NCBI RefSeq assembly: GCF_027595985.1
Contig: NC_073303.1
Span: 189,710,095-189,774,094, forward strand
Length of the DNA stretch: 64,000 nt
From: Sorex araneus
Lineage: Eukaryota; Chordata; Mammalia; Eulipotyphla; Soricidae
Direction of reading: 5' to 3'
Below the pieces are notes generated by a model. It had not been told where the DNA came from. It saw only the letters and a list, made by a program, of their open reading frames with translations, and did no database searches. The position numbers were made by a program, and so were the translations under genes. Shown piece after piece: positions 23,047 to 32,366 of this stretch (positions are counted from its first letter, which is position 1; every line of letters begins with the position of its first letter).

Positions 23047-23108
23047 CGCATCCCTAAGAGCATCCCTAAGAGCATCCCTGCTCGCATCCCTAAGCGCGCA
23101 TCCCTAAA
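23047..23108 (+). repeat. Short 12-bp tandem repeat in the CpG island
   Basis: Five copies of gcatccctaag(a/c) occur with small changes (spacers ag, ag, ctc, cgc). This is a minisatellite-like array inside ATP5PF intron 1. Confidence 0.8.
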
Positions 23109-23822
23109 TGGGTTCACAGCCCCGCTGCGGGAACCTCTTTTGCTCCTCTGGGCGCTCAGGGCTTCAGCCTGTCCCGGGTTTAAGCTCCACCCCGTTGCCC
23201 CTGGGGTTGGATCGCACAGACTGATCAAGGAAAGCAAAGCTGCCTGGCTTTGGTACCAGCTTTTTTTTTTTTTTTGGTGGGTATTCGCATTTCCAGGACG
23301 CCGTTTCTCTCACTCGGGAGGAAACTGTCGCAGCGCTTCGGAACAATCTTGGCGCCGGGCGGGCCCCTATGACCACAGCCCCGCGTGCCATGACCCTGGG
23401 CATCTCGGACGGGATTTCGAGTCGGGGACACTACCGCCACCCCACCCCCCCTCGCCCGCAGCCCGGCCTCCCCGCGTCCCTCGCCACCCGGAGGGCCCTG
23501 ACTAAGGGCTCGAGGCTCAGTTGGGCGGCGCAGGCTGCAAGGCCGGCACGCGCCCCGGTCCCAGGCACCCCGGGCGGAGCCCCAAGCTGCACTTTCCGCG
23601 GGGACAGAGGCGGGGGACAACGGCCGCGCCGGACCCCGAAAAGGCGGCCACACGCCAGAGTCCCGGAAGCCAGCTCCCCTGCAGTGTCACCTTGCACCCG
23701 AGCGCCAGAAATCGATGTCCCGAGCGGCCACAGGCGGCCCAGCTCCCGACCCAGGGACCCTGTACTCCATCCCACGCTGCCTGAGCCATCCCCGCAGCCG
23801 CCGCCGTCGCCGCCGCCGCTCC

Positions 23823-23830
23823 ACTTCCGG
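23823..23830 (-). promoter_or_regulatory. ETS/GABP motif
   Basis: The plus strand reads acttccgg, which is CCGGAAGT on the minus strand and matches the GABP consensus exactly. It lies within ATP5PF intron 1, next to a GC box. Confidence 0.6.
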
Positions 23831-23909
23831 CCCTCGCTCCGCCCCTGCCCGCCTACCCGCCATCGCAATGCATCATGGGCTGCCGTTGCAGTCGGTGGGC
23901 GCTCACCGG

Positions 23910-23919
23910 ACAGGAAGCG
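23910..23919 (+). promoter_or_regulatory. ETS motif
   Basis: acaggaagcg contains the GGAAG core. It is one of three GGAA motifs within 95 bp at the ATP5PF start. Confidence 0.4.
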
Positions 23920-23975
23920 TCTCGTAGACACTCCGCGACCGGACGGCTCTAGGTGAGACAGAAGCCGAACAGGAG

Positions 23976-24003
23976 GAGGAAGTGGAGAGTAAGTGCTTCC
24001 GGG
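23976..24003. promoter_or_regulatory. Paired, inverted ETS motifs
   Basis: gaggaagtgg on the plus strand is followed 13 bp after its GGAAGT core by gcttccggg (CCCGGAAGC on the minus strand). Closely spaced GGAA sites favour binding of the GABP alpha2-beta2 tetramer in known promoters. Confidence 0.5.
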
Positions 24004-24019
24004 TCCCCTGGCCGAGCCT

Positions 24020-24029
24020 CCGCCATCTT
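24020..24029 (-). promoter_or_regulatory. YY1-type motif AAGATGGCGG
   Basis: The plus strand reads ccgccatctt. The motif and its orientation match YY1 elements found immediately downstream of start sites, here for ATP5PF. Confidence 0.6.
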
Positions 24030-24088
24030 TTCTTCGCCTAACTTGACCCGCTCTTTTTTTTTTCCACGCTTGGAAACCTTGCAGTGTA

Positions 24089-24099
24089 CGCATGCGCAC
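24089..24099. promoter_or_regulatory. NRF1-type palindrome
   Basis: cgcatgcgcac closely matches the NRF1 consensus (ygcgcaygcgcr). It lies between the two inferred start sites and fits control of a respiratory-chain gene. Confidence 0.55.
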
Positions 24100-24332
24100 T
24101 TTCACTCGCCTGGTTCCCCACCCCTACTTTAATCCCCCTCCCCACCCCGACCCCCCACTTCTCCCATTCCCCCGAGTCAATGCCCTGTGCCTGAGGGTGG
24201 CTGGAGTGTATGTAGGACTGGTCAGGGAAAGCGAGCGTGTCAAACAAAGAGGATCGGGGCGTTGTGCTGCCATGTGCCTCGCGAGCCTCCGTTGCCTCGG
24301 GAGGGGAGGGGGCGGGCCGCTGGCGCGGAGCC

Positions 24333-24349
24333 TGCTGGGAGTTGTAGTT
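24333..24349 (-). promoter_or_regulatory. ZNF143/STAF-type element
   Basis: tgctgggagttgtagtt is the reverse complement of AACTACAACTCCCAGCA, the well-known ZNF143-associated promoter element. It lies about 190 bp upstream of the exon 1 donor of GABPA. Confidence 0.65.
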
Positions 24350-24399
24350 CTGGGCCCGGGGGTGCCTGGGAGGCGGGGGGTGGGAGGGGGGGGCTGGAG

Positions 24400-24539
24400 T
24401 TTGTCGGCGCCGATTCCGCGGGAAGGGCCCAGGGGGCCTCACGCTCGGGAGTGGCGGGAGCTGCAGGTCTTCCCGGGAGCGACGCCGCACGCCGAGCCCC
24501 GCCGCCGCCGCCGCTGCAGTGGGCCGGCTGCGGAGCGCG
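24400..24539 (+). other. GABPA: GABPA exon 1 (5' UTR), 3' end defined
   Basis: A GC-rich non-coding first exon ends in gcggagcgcg followed by the strong donor gtgagt at 24540. It lies in the CpG island, downstream of a ZNF143-type element. The transcription start cannot be read from sequence, so the left limit is a guess. No ATG-initiated frame here continues into exon 2. Confidence 0.7.
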
Positions 24540-25102
24540 GTGAGTGCGGCCGCGGGGCGGGCGGGGGGCGCGGGCGGGCGCGGGCCGGCCTGGTTCCGGC
24601 CTGGTTCCGGGGCCCTCTCCCCGCGCCGCCGCCCCCCCGCGCCCGCCTCTGTGTTTTGTTTCCGCTGGTCCCCGGCTCCGCGACTCCCATTTCCGTTCGT
24701 GGAGACTTGAGGGAGCCGGGTGGGGAGGGGCGGGCAGCAGGGGAGGGGCGCGGGGGGCGCGGGGCTGTAGGTCCGTGGGGAGCCCCCTTCCCCGGCTTCC
24801 CCGGGCCCGGACCCAGACCCGGACCCGGGTCGCTCGCCCTCCCCCTCCCCCCACCCCGGGCCCCGCTCGGACGTTCCCGGGCGCCCGCCGGCTGCGGGCC
24901 GGAGCCCGGAAGTGAGGCGCGGGCCCGAGTCTGGAAAGTTTGGGGGGTCCCGGGAGGGGGAGCCGTGTGGTGGGGTCCCGTTGGAGCGTCCCGGCGGGCT
25001 GGACGCGGCCGCCCTGCCCAGGGGCGCGGAGGGAGCGCGAGCCCACGCCCTGGGGCTGGCCGCGAGTCTCCACTAAGATGGACAGAGTTTCAGAGCCAAG
25101 TC

Positions 25103-25106
<4 letters not shown>

Positions 25107-25150
<44 letters not shown>
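25107..25150 (+). repeat. (GA)n microsatellite
   Basis: About 21 uninterrupted GA dinucleotides mark the right edge of the CpG island, at the start of GABPA intron 1. Confidence 0.97.
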
Positions 25151-25155
<5 letters not shown>

Positions 25156-25447
25156 GCGGTTTGGGGTGCTCTGCTGCCTGCAGCTGCAGCCGCGCTTGTA
25201 GGCGAACCCTTTAGGCTTCGGTGTTAAGGTCGGTGCCAGCGTTTCCAGGCTTATTTATTTATTTTTCAAAGCAATAATCTGACAGGAGGTGCGTGGAAGT
25301 GGCGTTGGCGTGGATGGCAGTCCTAGGGGCACGTGTCGGTCAGGGTGTTCAGCCCGCAAGCAGTAGGGAAAAAGGAAAACACGGTTGAGTGAGAAGTTAA
25401 AATATAGGGGAGTCATGAGAGCGTGTGCAGGGAAGATGCGCTAAATG

Positions 25448-25793
25448 ATTGATTTTCTTTTTTTTTTTTTTTGCTTTTTGGGTTACACCCGGCTCTGCAC
25501 TCAGGAACCACTCCTGGCGGTGCTCAGGGGACCATATGGGATGCTGGGATTTGAACCAGGGTTGGCCGCATGCAAGGCAAACGCCCTACCCGCTGTGCTA
25601 TTGCTCCAGCCCCTAAATGATTTTTTTTTGGGGGGGTCACACCTGGCTGATGTACAGGGGTTACTCCTGGCTGTGCACTCAGGAATTACCCCCGGCAGTG
25701 CTCAGGGGACCATATGGAATGCTGGGGATCGAACCCGGGTCTGCCGCGTGCAAGGCAAACGCGCTACCCGCTGTGCTGTCGCTCCAGCCCCTA
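25448..25793 (-). repeat. Two tandem short-form SINEs sharing one target site
   Basis: Copies at 25454-25612 and 25621-25791. The string ctaaatgatt occurs before, between and after them. Confidence 0.95.
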
Positions 25794-25837
25794 AATGATT
25801 TCCTTTTGATGTTTTTTTGGAACTTGTAGCTTACAGG

Positions 25838-26830
25838 GAAACTGGAGGGAAGCCCTGTCACCAGATGATGACCCCCACCTTCCTGCGGGTCATCTACTTC
25901 TGACCTTTGTCCGGACTCGCGCGAGCACTCTCCCCCGTCCTCTCCCTGGGCCTCCCCAGCCCCACGGCTTATTTCTTCAGCTATTTAGCAGCATCTGTCA
26001 GCACGTGGGAAAATTTGCAGCAGGTCCTGCAGGTACTTCTGGACTACAATTATATTTATGTAACCTTTATTCTCCTTTTTGGGGGGAAATTGCCCCGGAC
26101 TTTGTAATCAAGCGTGCCCGCTGTTTCTAGAATGTTCAGTTCTGTCCATTTTGTGAAGTCTTCTGAACCACGGGGTAGATTCAAATGGGCAAAGCCGGGT
26201 GTCAGACTGGGAGCCGTCAAGTGGCCAGGGATCAAGTAATGCTCTCCTGGTTTCTGAAGTATTGATTTAGGATGCTGCAGAGTTCTTTCCCGATGCGCCA
26301 AAACCTGCTCAGATTTGGACAGTTTCCCAATGCATCTTTCCGTTGCATTCAGGCTAAATTTGGAGGACTGAAAGCAAAAAATCAGTTAGGATTCTATATT
26401 TAATTTCCCTCTCCCGCAAAAAAAAAAAAAGTTTTCAGGGATCCTTGTTTTTGGTTTCAAGTGTTGATTTATTGGGGGAGAGGAAACACAGGACACATTT
26501 TTAAGGGCGCCTCCTTTTCCCTGTGTAAGTTGAGGGGAGCCACAGATCCCCCTGTTTATACACCTTCTGATTGGCTATTTCTTGATTTGTATTTGTAGTT
26601 TTTCATGGTTCTAAGAACATGTCTTTTTGTAATCTTTCAAAATTGGGGGAGACTGGAGCTGTGATAGTACCAAGGGTAGGGCGCTTGCCTTGCTCTCGGC
26701 TGACCCAGGTTCTGTCCCCAGCATCCCATATGAACCCCTGACTATGACCCGGTGTGGCCCAGATGAAAATTAAAAAAAACAAAAAATGATTATGGAGAAG
26801 GGAATAGTCATCATTGTGCCCCTAGTAAAA
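25838..26830 (+). repeat. Diverged duplicate segment, copy 2 (GABPA intron 1)
   Basis: Partner of 3205-4310. It lacks the SINE of copy 1 but has its own short SINE at 26645-26768. After that SINE the similarity appears to resume briefly (gattatggagaaggga against gttatggagatgcgaa). Confidence 0.8.
26645..26768 (+). repeat. SINE short form inside duplicate copy 2
   Basis: gactggagctgtgatagtacc through ccggtgtggcccagatg. Confidence 0.8.
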
Positions 26831-28649
26831 TGTTAGTGGTCTTTTAAAGTTCTACTGGGCTGTAAAACTTTTCGTTTCGTTTGCATGCTTTCTTTGATAA
26901 ATTTTGTGCTGTATGTGCATTGTTGGCTGTCGGGTCTTAGCCTGGGTGAACAAGGTCTTATCGGAGGATTAAGAAAACAGAGAGAAGTAAGAAAACGCAT
27001 GGGGTGGGGGATAGCAACTTTGTGGACTGGGCCTCTACTGTCCTTCACAGTCAATAACTCCTTTGATTCAGGAACCATCAGGGGGAGGAGAACCGCATTC
27101 TTGGATCACGTGCCCAGCTAACTCAGGCCAACAGGGCTAAAGCCTATTTACAGGCGATAGCAGGGGCTCGACTTTATTGGGACAAACGTTTGTTGTGGCT
27201 TGTCTGATGAGATTATTTCTTGGGGGAAAACAAGTGGTCACAGGGCGCTAGCCTCAGGTTTTTCACTTGAGCGCCAGTTTTCTCGTTCTCTGTGTCCTGG
27301 TTTCTGTCTTCCTAAGTTTCCTTGTTAGATTACTAACGTAGCATGGTATGAATTTTTTCATGCTTTTTTGTATTGTGATACCAGAACGTACCTTCTGCTA
27401 GCCAGGCTTCCAGTTGTAGCTCCCAAAGCTGCTTTGGCATCCCGTTATCAGCATGAAGCTAGTAGGATCAGAGTGTTGATAACAGTCAGGGTTACTCCCA
27501 TCCTCAGGCATCTCTGGAAGGCATATCCCAGGGCAAGCTTGCTTGATTTGTGCTAATACTGTTTGACTTTTCTTCCCCTGTCTGTACTCAGTATCCGCCT
27601 GGCTCCCTGCTCGGAGCACCTTATGTGGCAGATTGAACGTGGATCACGCCTCTGCTAAGCAAGCATTTCACTCTCTTTGACCCTAGTACTTTCTTGTTGT
27701 AAATTGTATTTTTTAATTGTTTGAATTTTAGGATTCTTGATTTTTAGCCATTTTCGTTTCACTTCTTGGGGGAAGTTTCTGGTGACTTTCCTGTGTTTTT
27801 TGTTTTTTAATTTGTTCTGATAGATTGTCATCAACAACAGTCTGTTTAAATCATTGGTTACTAGTTACTTTTGCATATTGGGAATTGTTTTTTCCACCCT
27901 CCGGCCGTGTAAGCCTAAATTCTTATGTAGTGTAAACTATTCGTGATTCTCCTAATGGTTTGTATTTGGGGAATCTTAAGATATCTTTTTCTAGCTTTAG
28001 ACCACAAAAAAAAAATCCCCACCATTTTCTTCCTTTGGATACATAATTTTTCGTGATGTCTTGAAAAGGTATCAAATCAATTCTGTCTCGTAAGGAATAA
28101 TACTCATAGCAATCATTTTATTTAGCCTTTACTCTTATTTATTAATAGAGTACCTAAAATGCTGAGCACTATTCAGAACACTTTAGACACATTTGTAGAC
28201 AAAATATTATTCCTGCCCTTGTGGAACTTCTTATTTAACAAGGTAGACCCCACATGGGCTACCACCCATTTCTCTCATTTTCAGGAGGAATTCCGCTACC
28301 TTACATAAAGAAATAAGCTTCACTTATACTTCACTTATGCGGAGTGAAAGCTTTACTAGGCCAGTGATAGGGTAGAGAACCAAAGCCTTTATCGTGTCAA
28401 CAAGTCCTCTGGGAGCGAGTCAGTACCAGCTGGGCCTGATGGAGGCTGATTAAGCAGAGGGGCCCAGGTGGTCTTTCTTAGGGGGTTGGTGTGAGTGCAT
28501 CCTTCTGGGGGTGAAGAGAACTTTCGTACCTGCTTGTCTCGGTTTCGGTGCCAGCTGTTATCAACTTGGTTGTCAGAAATCTCTCTTGGCTTGTTGGGAG
28601 CTGAGAACACCCATCCCCTCCTAAGTGGAAAAGATGATTATTCCCTACT

Positions 28650-29070
28650 TCCCCAACAATGTGCTGTGGCTTGGTGGCTTTAAACACCAGGCAGTTGCTC
28701 AAGTCAGAAATCTGAAGTGGGGCTTTCCTGAGCTATAATCAGAGGTTGGCGTAACTTTGTTTCTTCTGGAGGCTCTAAGAGGAAAGTCAGGGTTCCCCCC
28801 CCCCCTTTTTTTTTCTTTTTGGGTCATACCCGGTGATGCTCGGGTCTTACTCCTGACTCTGCACTCCGGAATTACTCTTGGGCGGTGCCTGAGGGACCGT
28901 ATGGGGTGCTCTTTGGAGTCTTCCACTTTCTTTTAAGGACCTTTGTCATTTCATGGGGCTCACCTAGATAATCCAGGGGAACCTCTATTCTGAATTAGAT
29001 TATTAGTAATCTTAAATCCCCTTTGCCTTGTAACATCCCATTCATAGTTTCTGGTCACTGTTTGTACCGT
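28650..29070. mobile_element. Ancient LTR-like (MaLR-type) block split by a SINE
   Basis: gtggctttaaacaccaggcag, then gtcagaaatctgaagtgggg, ttcttctggaggctctaaga, and, after the SINE at 28803-28915, aaggacctttgtcatttcatgg and cctagataatcc resemble the LTRs of old mammalian non-coding retroelements. Assignment is from memory. No coding content. Confidence 0.4.
28803..28915 (-). repeat. SINE short form, head truncated
   Basis: Tail ttttttttctttttgggtcatacc through gcctgagggaccgtatgggg. Confidence 0.9.
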
Positions 29071-30709
29071 GGTACTTTGAGAAGTTGGGATGCGGTGTAG
29101 CTGGAAGCCCCTGGTCCAGACCAACTGACTTACGCCCTACTAAGTGGCTTCCCGACAATCCTGGGTTCTGCCTTTTGATGATGACCCAACAGAGGAGGAA
29201 AAACAGCAAATCTAGTCAATTAACATTTTCTTAGATGATAGTTGCCATGGACAAAGCAAAAGAATACGTGCACTAAGAAGGGAAATTACACAATTAAATC
29301 GGGGTGACTAGAGTGTTCACAAAAGTCTTGACTTACAGAAACTAACATTACTTTGACTTCAGGAGCACATGGTGAAGTTTACAAAACATCAGTAGAAACC
29401 ACATTTGAAGTTTTGAGGAGTTGGGATCTCTGCCCGGCTAGCGATAAGCCACACAGTCCTGGGGCAGTGGGCACAGCTCCCAGTCGGCCCCACGCTCACC
29501 AGGATACACGGCATTTCCTCTGTCACGTTCATAAGTGTTCGGTGAAGTACATGATACACTCGGTACCTTAGTACAACTTGAATGCACATGATCTTGCCTG
29601 ACTCTAAGCAGGTGTGGGTATACCGAGCACACTTTAGCTAGGTCAGAGAGCCTATTGTGTTCAGTGGGCTAGGTGGTTTTCTTGTGTTCAGGGGGTGTGG
29701 GGATGAAGGTGACACTCTAAGTAATGATGTGTCGCTGGACCTGATGGTGCATTGCTCAGCCATGATAGTTACTGGGGCAGAGTGGTGCTGGGACACCCGG
29801 TGATGCTCAGGGTCAGTCAGGGATCTAGTCAGGGCTCTGTATATACCCTCCCTCGGCCCCATCCCTGCACTCTTTCCCGTTGGAATGCATTTTCAGTGTA
29901 GAGCATTTTAAATTTACAGTGGTTTGTCAGTTCATAACCCCATCATGACTCAAAGAGGTTCTGATGCTCCGTCGAGAAAATAAGGTCTGAGCAGATTTCA
30001 GAGAGGTGGAAATTTGTAGTAAAAGCCAGGCTGACTAACCTCGTGGGTCAAGACTCTGCAGGAATGAGTGAGAAGCCAGTGGGGATCCGGGCGTCGGAGC
30101 CAAGACAGGTGGGGATTGGGGCGGGTGACAGGACTCTGTTGGCCACTGTGAAGTGCTCAGGCAACTTGATAGCAGTCAAAGGAGTGCTGTGAAAAAAGGG
30201 TCACAGTCTCTTGCATTGTCAGAGGATGGAGTTAGGGGTGCAGTGACATGGGGAAGGGAAATCTGTCAGGAAGAGACTTGTGATATTCCATGTTAGAGAT
30301 ACTGATTCTTGTACTGTGTGCGTTTGCAATATAGAGCCTGTCTTTGAGCAAACCAGGGTCCAGTCACATCTAGAATAAGGTGTAGTTCATATGAAACACC
30401 TTAAGTGGGATGTGTTGCCCTGGGGAATTTAGCCTTGCCAACTTTGGGTCTTTTTCTTACGAGATTGGACTTAGAATGTTCTTTGATAAATGTTCCAAGC
30501 TTTGGATGTAGTGTTTGACACTCAGCCTGCAATGGATATAATTGATAGGAATGAGTATTTACATTCTTAATTTTGTCAGATCTTCCCAGTGGGAGCACAA
30601 GCGTGGCCTCTCTGCAACATGCAAACACCAGATTTAGAGGACCATTATTTATAAGTTAGAATTAAAGACACTTAGAGATGTGTTAGTTAACTTAGAAAAT
30701 GCTTTTTTA

Positions 30710-31056
30710 GGGGCTGGAGAGATAGTACAGCGGGTAGGGCGTCTGCCTTGCATGTGGCTGACCTGGGTTCGATTCCCAGCATCCCATATGGTCCCTCAGT
30801 AGAGCCAGGAGTAATCCCTGTGCACCACTGGGTGCAACCCGAAAAGAAAAAAAAAAAACCAACCAAACAAAAAAAGCACACTTTTTAAAAAAGTTTGTTT
30901 TTTTGTTTTTTGGGTCACACAGAGGTAGTCCTGGCTCTGTGCTCAGGAATTACTCCTGGCAGTACTCGGGGGGCCATATGGGATGCCAGGGATCGAACCC
31001 AGGTCAGCCACATGCAAGGCAGACGCCCTACCCGCTGTACTATCTCTCCAGCCCCA
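30710..31056. repeat. Two short-form SINEs, tail to tail
   Basis: Plus copy at 30710-30870 (ggggctggagagatagtacagc) and minus copy at 30893-31056 (ttttttgggtcacacagagg). The A-rich and T-rich tails face each other and could form a hairpin. Confidence 0.9.
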
Positions 31057-31399
31057 AAACTAATTTTTGAGCCAAGACTATTTTGAGTCTAAAAACCTGT
31101 TCATTTACCTGTAGTAAGAAAGTAATAGAACCTGGAATGTAACCGACCTATTAATGCCTCAAAAATGGGCACAAATAAATAACCATTATATGTCGACCCG
31201 TGCAGGTTAGTTGGCATGGCATTTACTATATTGTCTGATAAACATTTTAAAAATTATAATGTTTTTATATCAGTGGGTAGTTTGAAATAGGTAATTTACA
31301 TGAGAGAATTGAAAACTGACAGTGACATTTAAAGCATGTAAAATAAGTGTAAAAAAGTAAATCATAAAATTTTAGTATATGCTTATGACATTGGTATTT

Positions 31400-31835
31400 T
31401 GGTCTGGGGGTATTTTTGTTGTTTTGGGGCCCAACCTGGAGGTGCTCAGAGCTTACTCCCAGAAGTGCTCAGGGGTGCCCAGGATCGAACCTGGCTGGCC
31501 TCGTGCAAGGCACAGACCCTCCCTGCTGCACTGTCACCTCGGCCCTGCATACAACAATTTGTAGATCTAATAATCTTGTTTTTTTGTTTGTTTGTTTTGG
31601 TGTAAGTACTTGTCTTTATTCAGAACATTTATGTTGTATTAGGTATAAGAAGTAATCTAGATTTGATTGTTTTGTTTTTGTACCACACCTAGCTGTGCTT
31701 CTGACTTATTCCTAGCTTTGGGCTCAGGGATCCCTTTTGGTGACGCCAAGAGGACCATATGTGTTGCTGGGGGCTGAACCCAGATCAGCCTGTGCAAGGC
31801 AACTGCTCTAGACATTATACTGTCACTCTGGCCCT
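31400..31835 (-). repeat. Two diverged short-form SINEs
   Basis: 31415-31545 (ggggcccaacctggaggtgctc) and 31670-31835 (gtaccacacctagctgtgc through ctgtcactctggccc). Confidence 0.8.
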
Positions 31836-32263
31836 TAGAGATGATGTGCAAGAGGGTGTAGATAGGTTCTATATTGTGCCATTCTATAATAGAAGATGTG
31901 GGTGGTGGTCCTGGGGCCAATCATGTGTGGAAAGGAAGCTTACAGAATTGTAAGTTGATTTTTATGCTACAGGTTTGAATTCCTTAATATGATAAAATTG
32001 ATACACCTTTCACTTTTGATGACTGAGATGATGCTCCCTCCCCCAAAAAACCCATGAACTCCAATTAGCTGGTTAATTAATACTGAATACCATGACTTTT
32101 GTTTATTAGATGCCATAAACAAAAACTAGATGGTAAATAATTAGGATTTTCTCATGTGTGTTGCTTTGGGTGCAGCTTCTCACTTTTATTTAAATTGTCT
32201 TTATGTAGATAGTATTTTGTTTTTGTAGATAATTTAAATCGTCTTAACATTTAGCTCTTGCAG

Positions 32264-32366
32264 GACTGGACTTTTAAAATATTTCAACCATGACTAAAAG
32301 AGAAGCAGAGGAGCTGATAGAAATTGAGATCGATGGAACTGAGAAACCAGAGTGCACGGAGGAGAG
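32264..32366 (+). other. GABPA: GABPA exon 2 (26 nt 5' UTR plus codons 1-25)
   Basis: The acceptor ttagctcttgcag ends at 32263 and the ATG is at 32290-32292. The exon encodes [16 protein letters not shown] and the following residues, and ends in phase 2. Its donor is GAGAG followed by gttggt, which is weak because +3 and +4 deviate from the gtragt consensus. Confidence 0.95.

Larger units (their letters stand above)
23907..24040 (-). other. ATP5PF: ATP5PF exon 1 (5' UTR), probable
   Basis: On the minus strand, tcctgtccg is followed by the donor gtgagc (plus-strand 23901-23906). Upstream on the same strand lies AAAGATGGCGGAGGC, a YY1-type element that typically sits just after a transcription start. 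The exon is therefore placed from about 24040 down to 23907. The start is inferred. The distance to the coding exon (intron of about 2.6 kb) is plausible. Confidence 0.5.
22980..25080. promoter_or_regulatory. CpG island and bidirectional ATP5PF/GABPA promoter
   Basis: A long CpG-dense, SINE-free block spans the first exons of both genes, which are transcribed outward. No TATA box is seen. GC boxes (e.g. ctccgcccctg near 23838), ETS, NRF1, YY1 and ZNF143-type motifs lie between the two starts. A shared promoter for these two genes has been described in mouse, so this is the expected arrangement. Long open frames within the island result from its GC content. Confidence 0.9.
24540..32263 (+). 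other. GABPA: GABPA intron 1
   Basis: A 7.7 kb intron. It begins in the CpG island and holds two tandem SINEs (25.45-25.8 kb) and the diverged duplicate segment (25.84-26.83 kb). It also has an old LTR-like block (28.65-29.07 kb) and several SINEs between 28.8 and 31.84 kb. From 26.85 to 28.6 and from 29.1 to 30.7 kb I see no recognisable gene or clear repeat. Confidence 0.85.

Noticed and set aside
23225-24105. Overlapping long frames at 23369-23956 (+) and 23431-24105 (-)
   Set aside because: CpG-island frames without a recognisable protein. They overlap promoter motifs and ATP5PF exon 1.
24092-25201. 369-codon open frame on the plus strand across the CpG island (and shadows such as 24240-25073 on the minus strand)
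   Set aside because: Long frames arise because GC-rich DNA has few stop codons. The composition is Gly/Arg/Pro-rich with no domain, and the frame runs through the exon 1 donor and a (GA)n tract.
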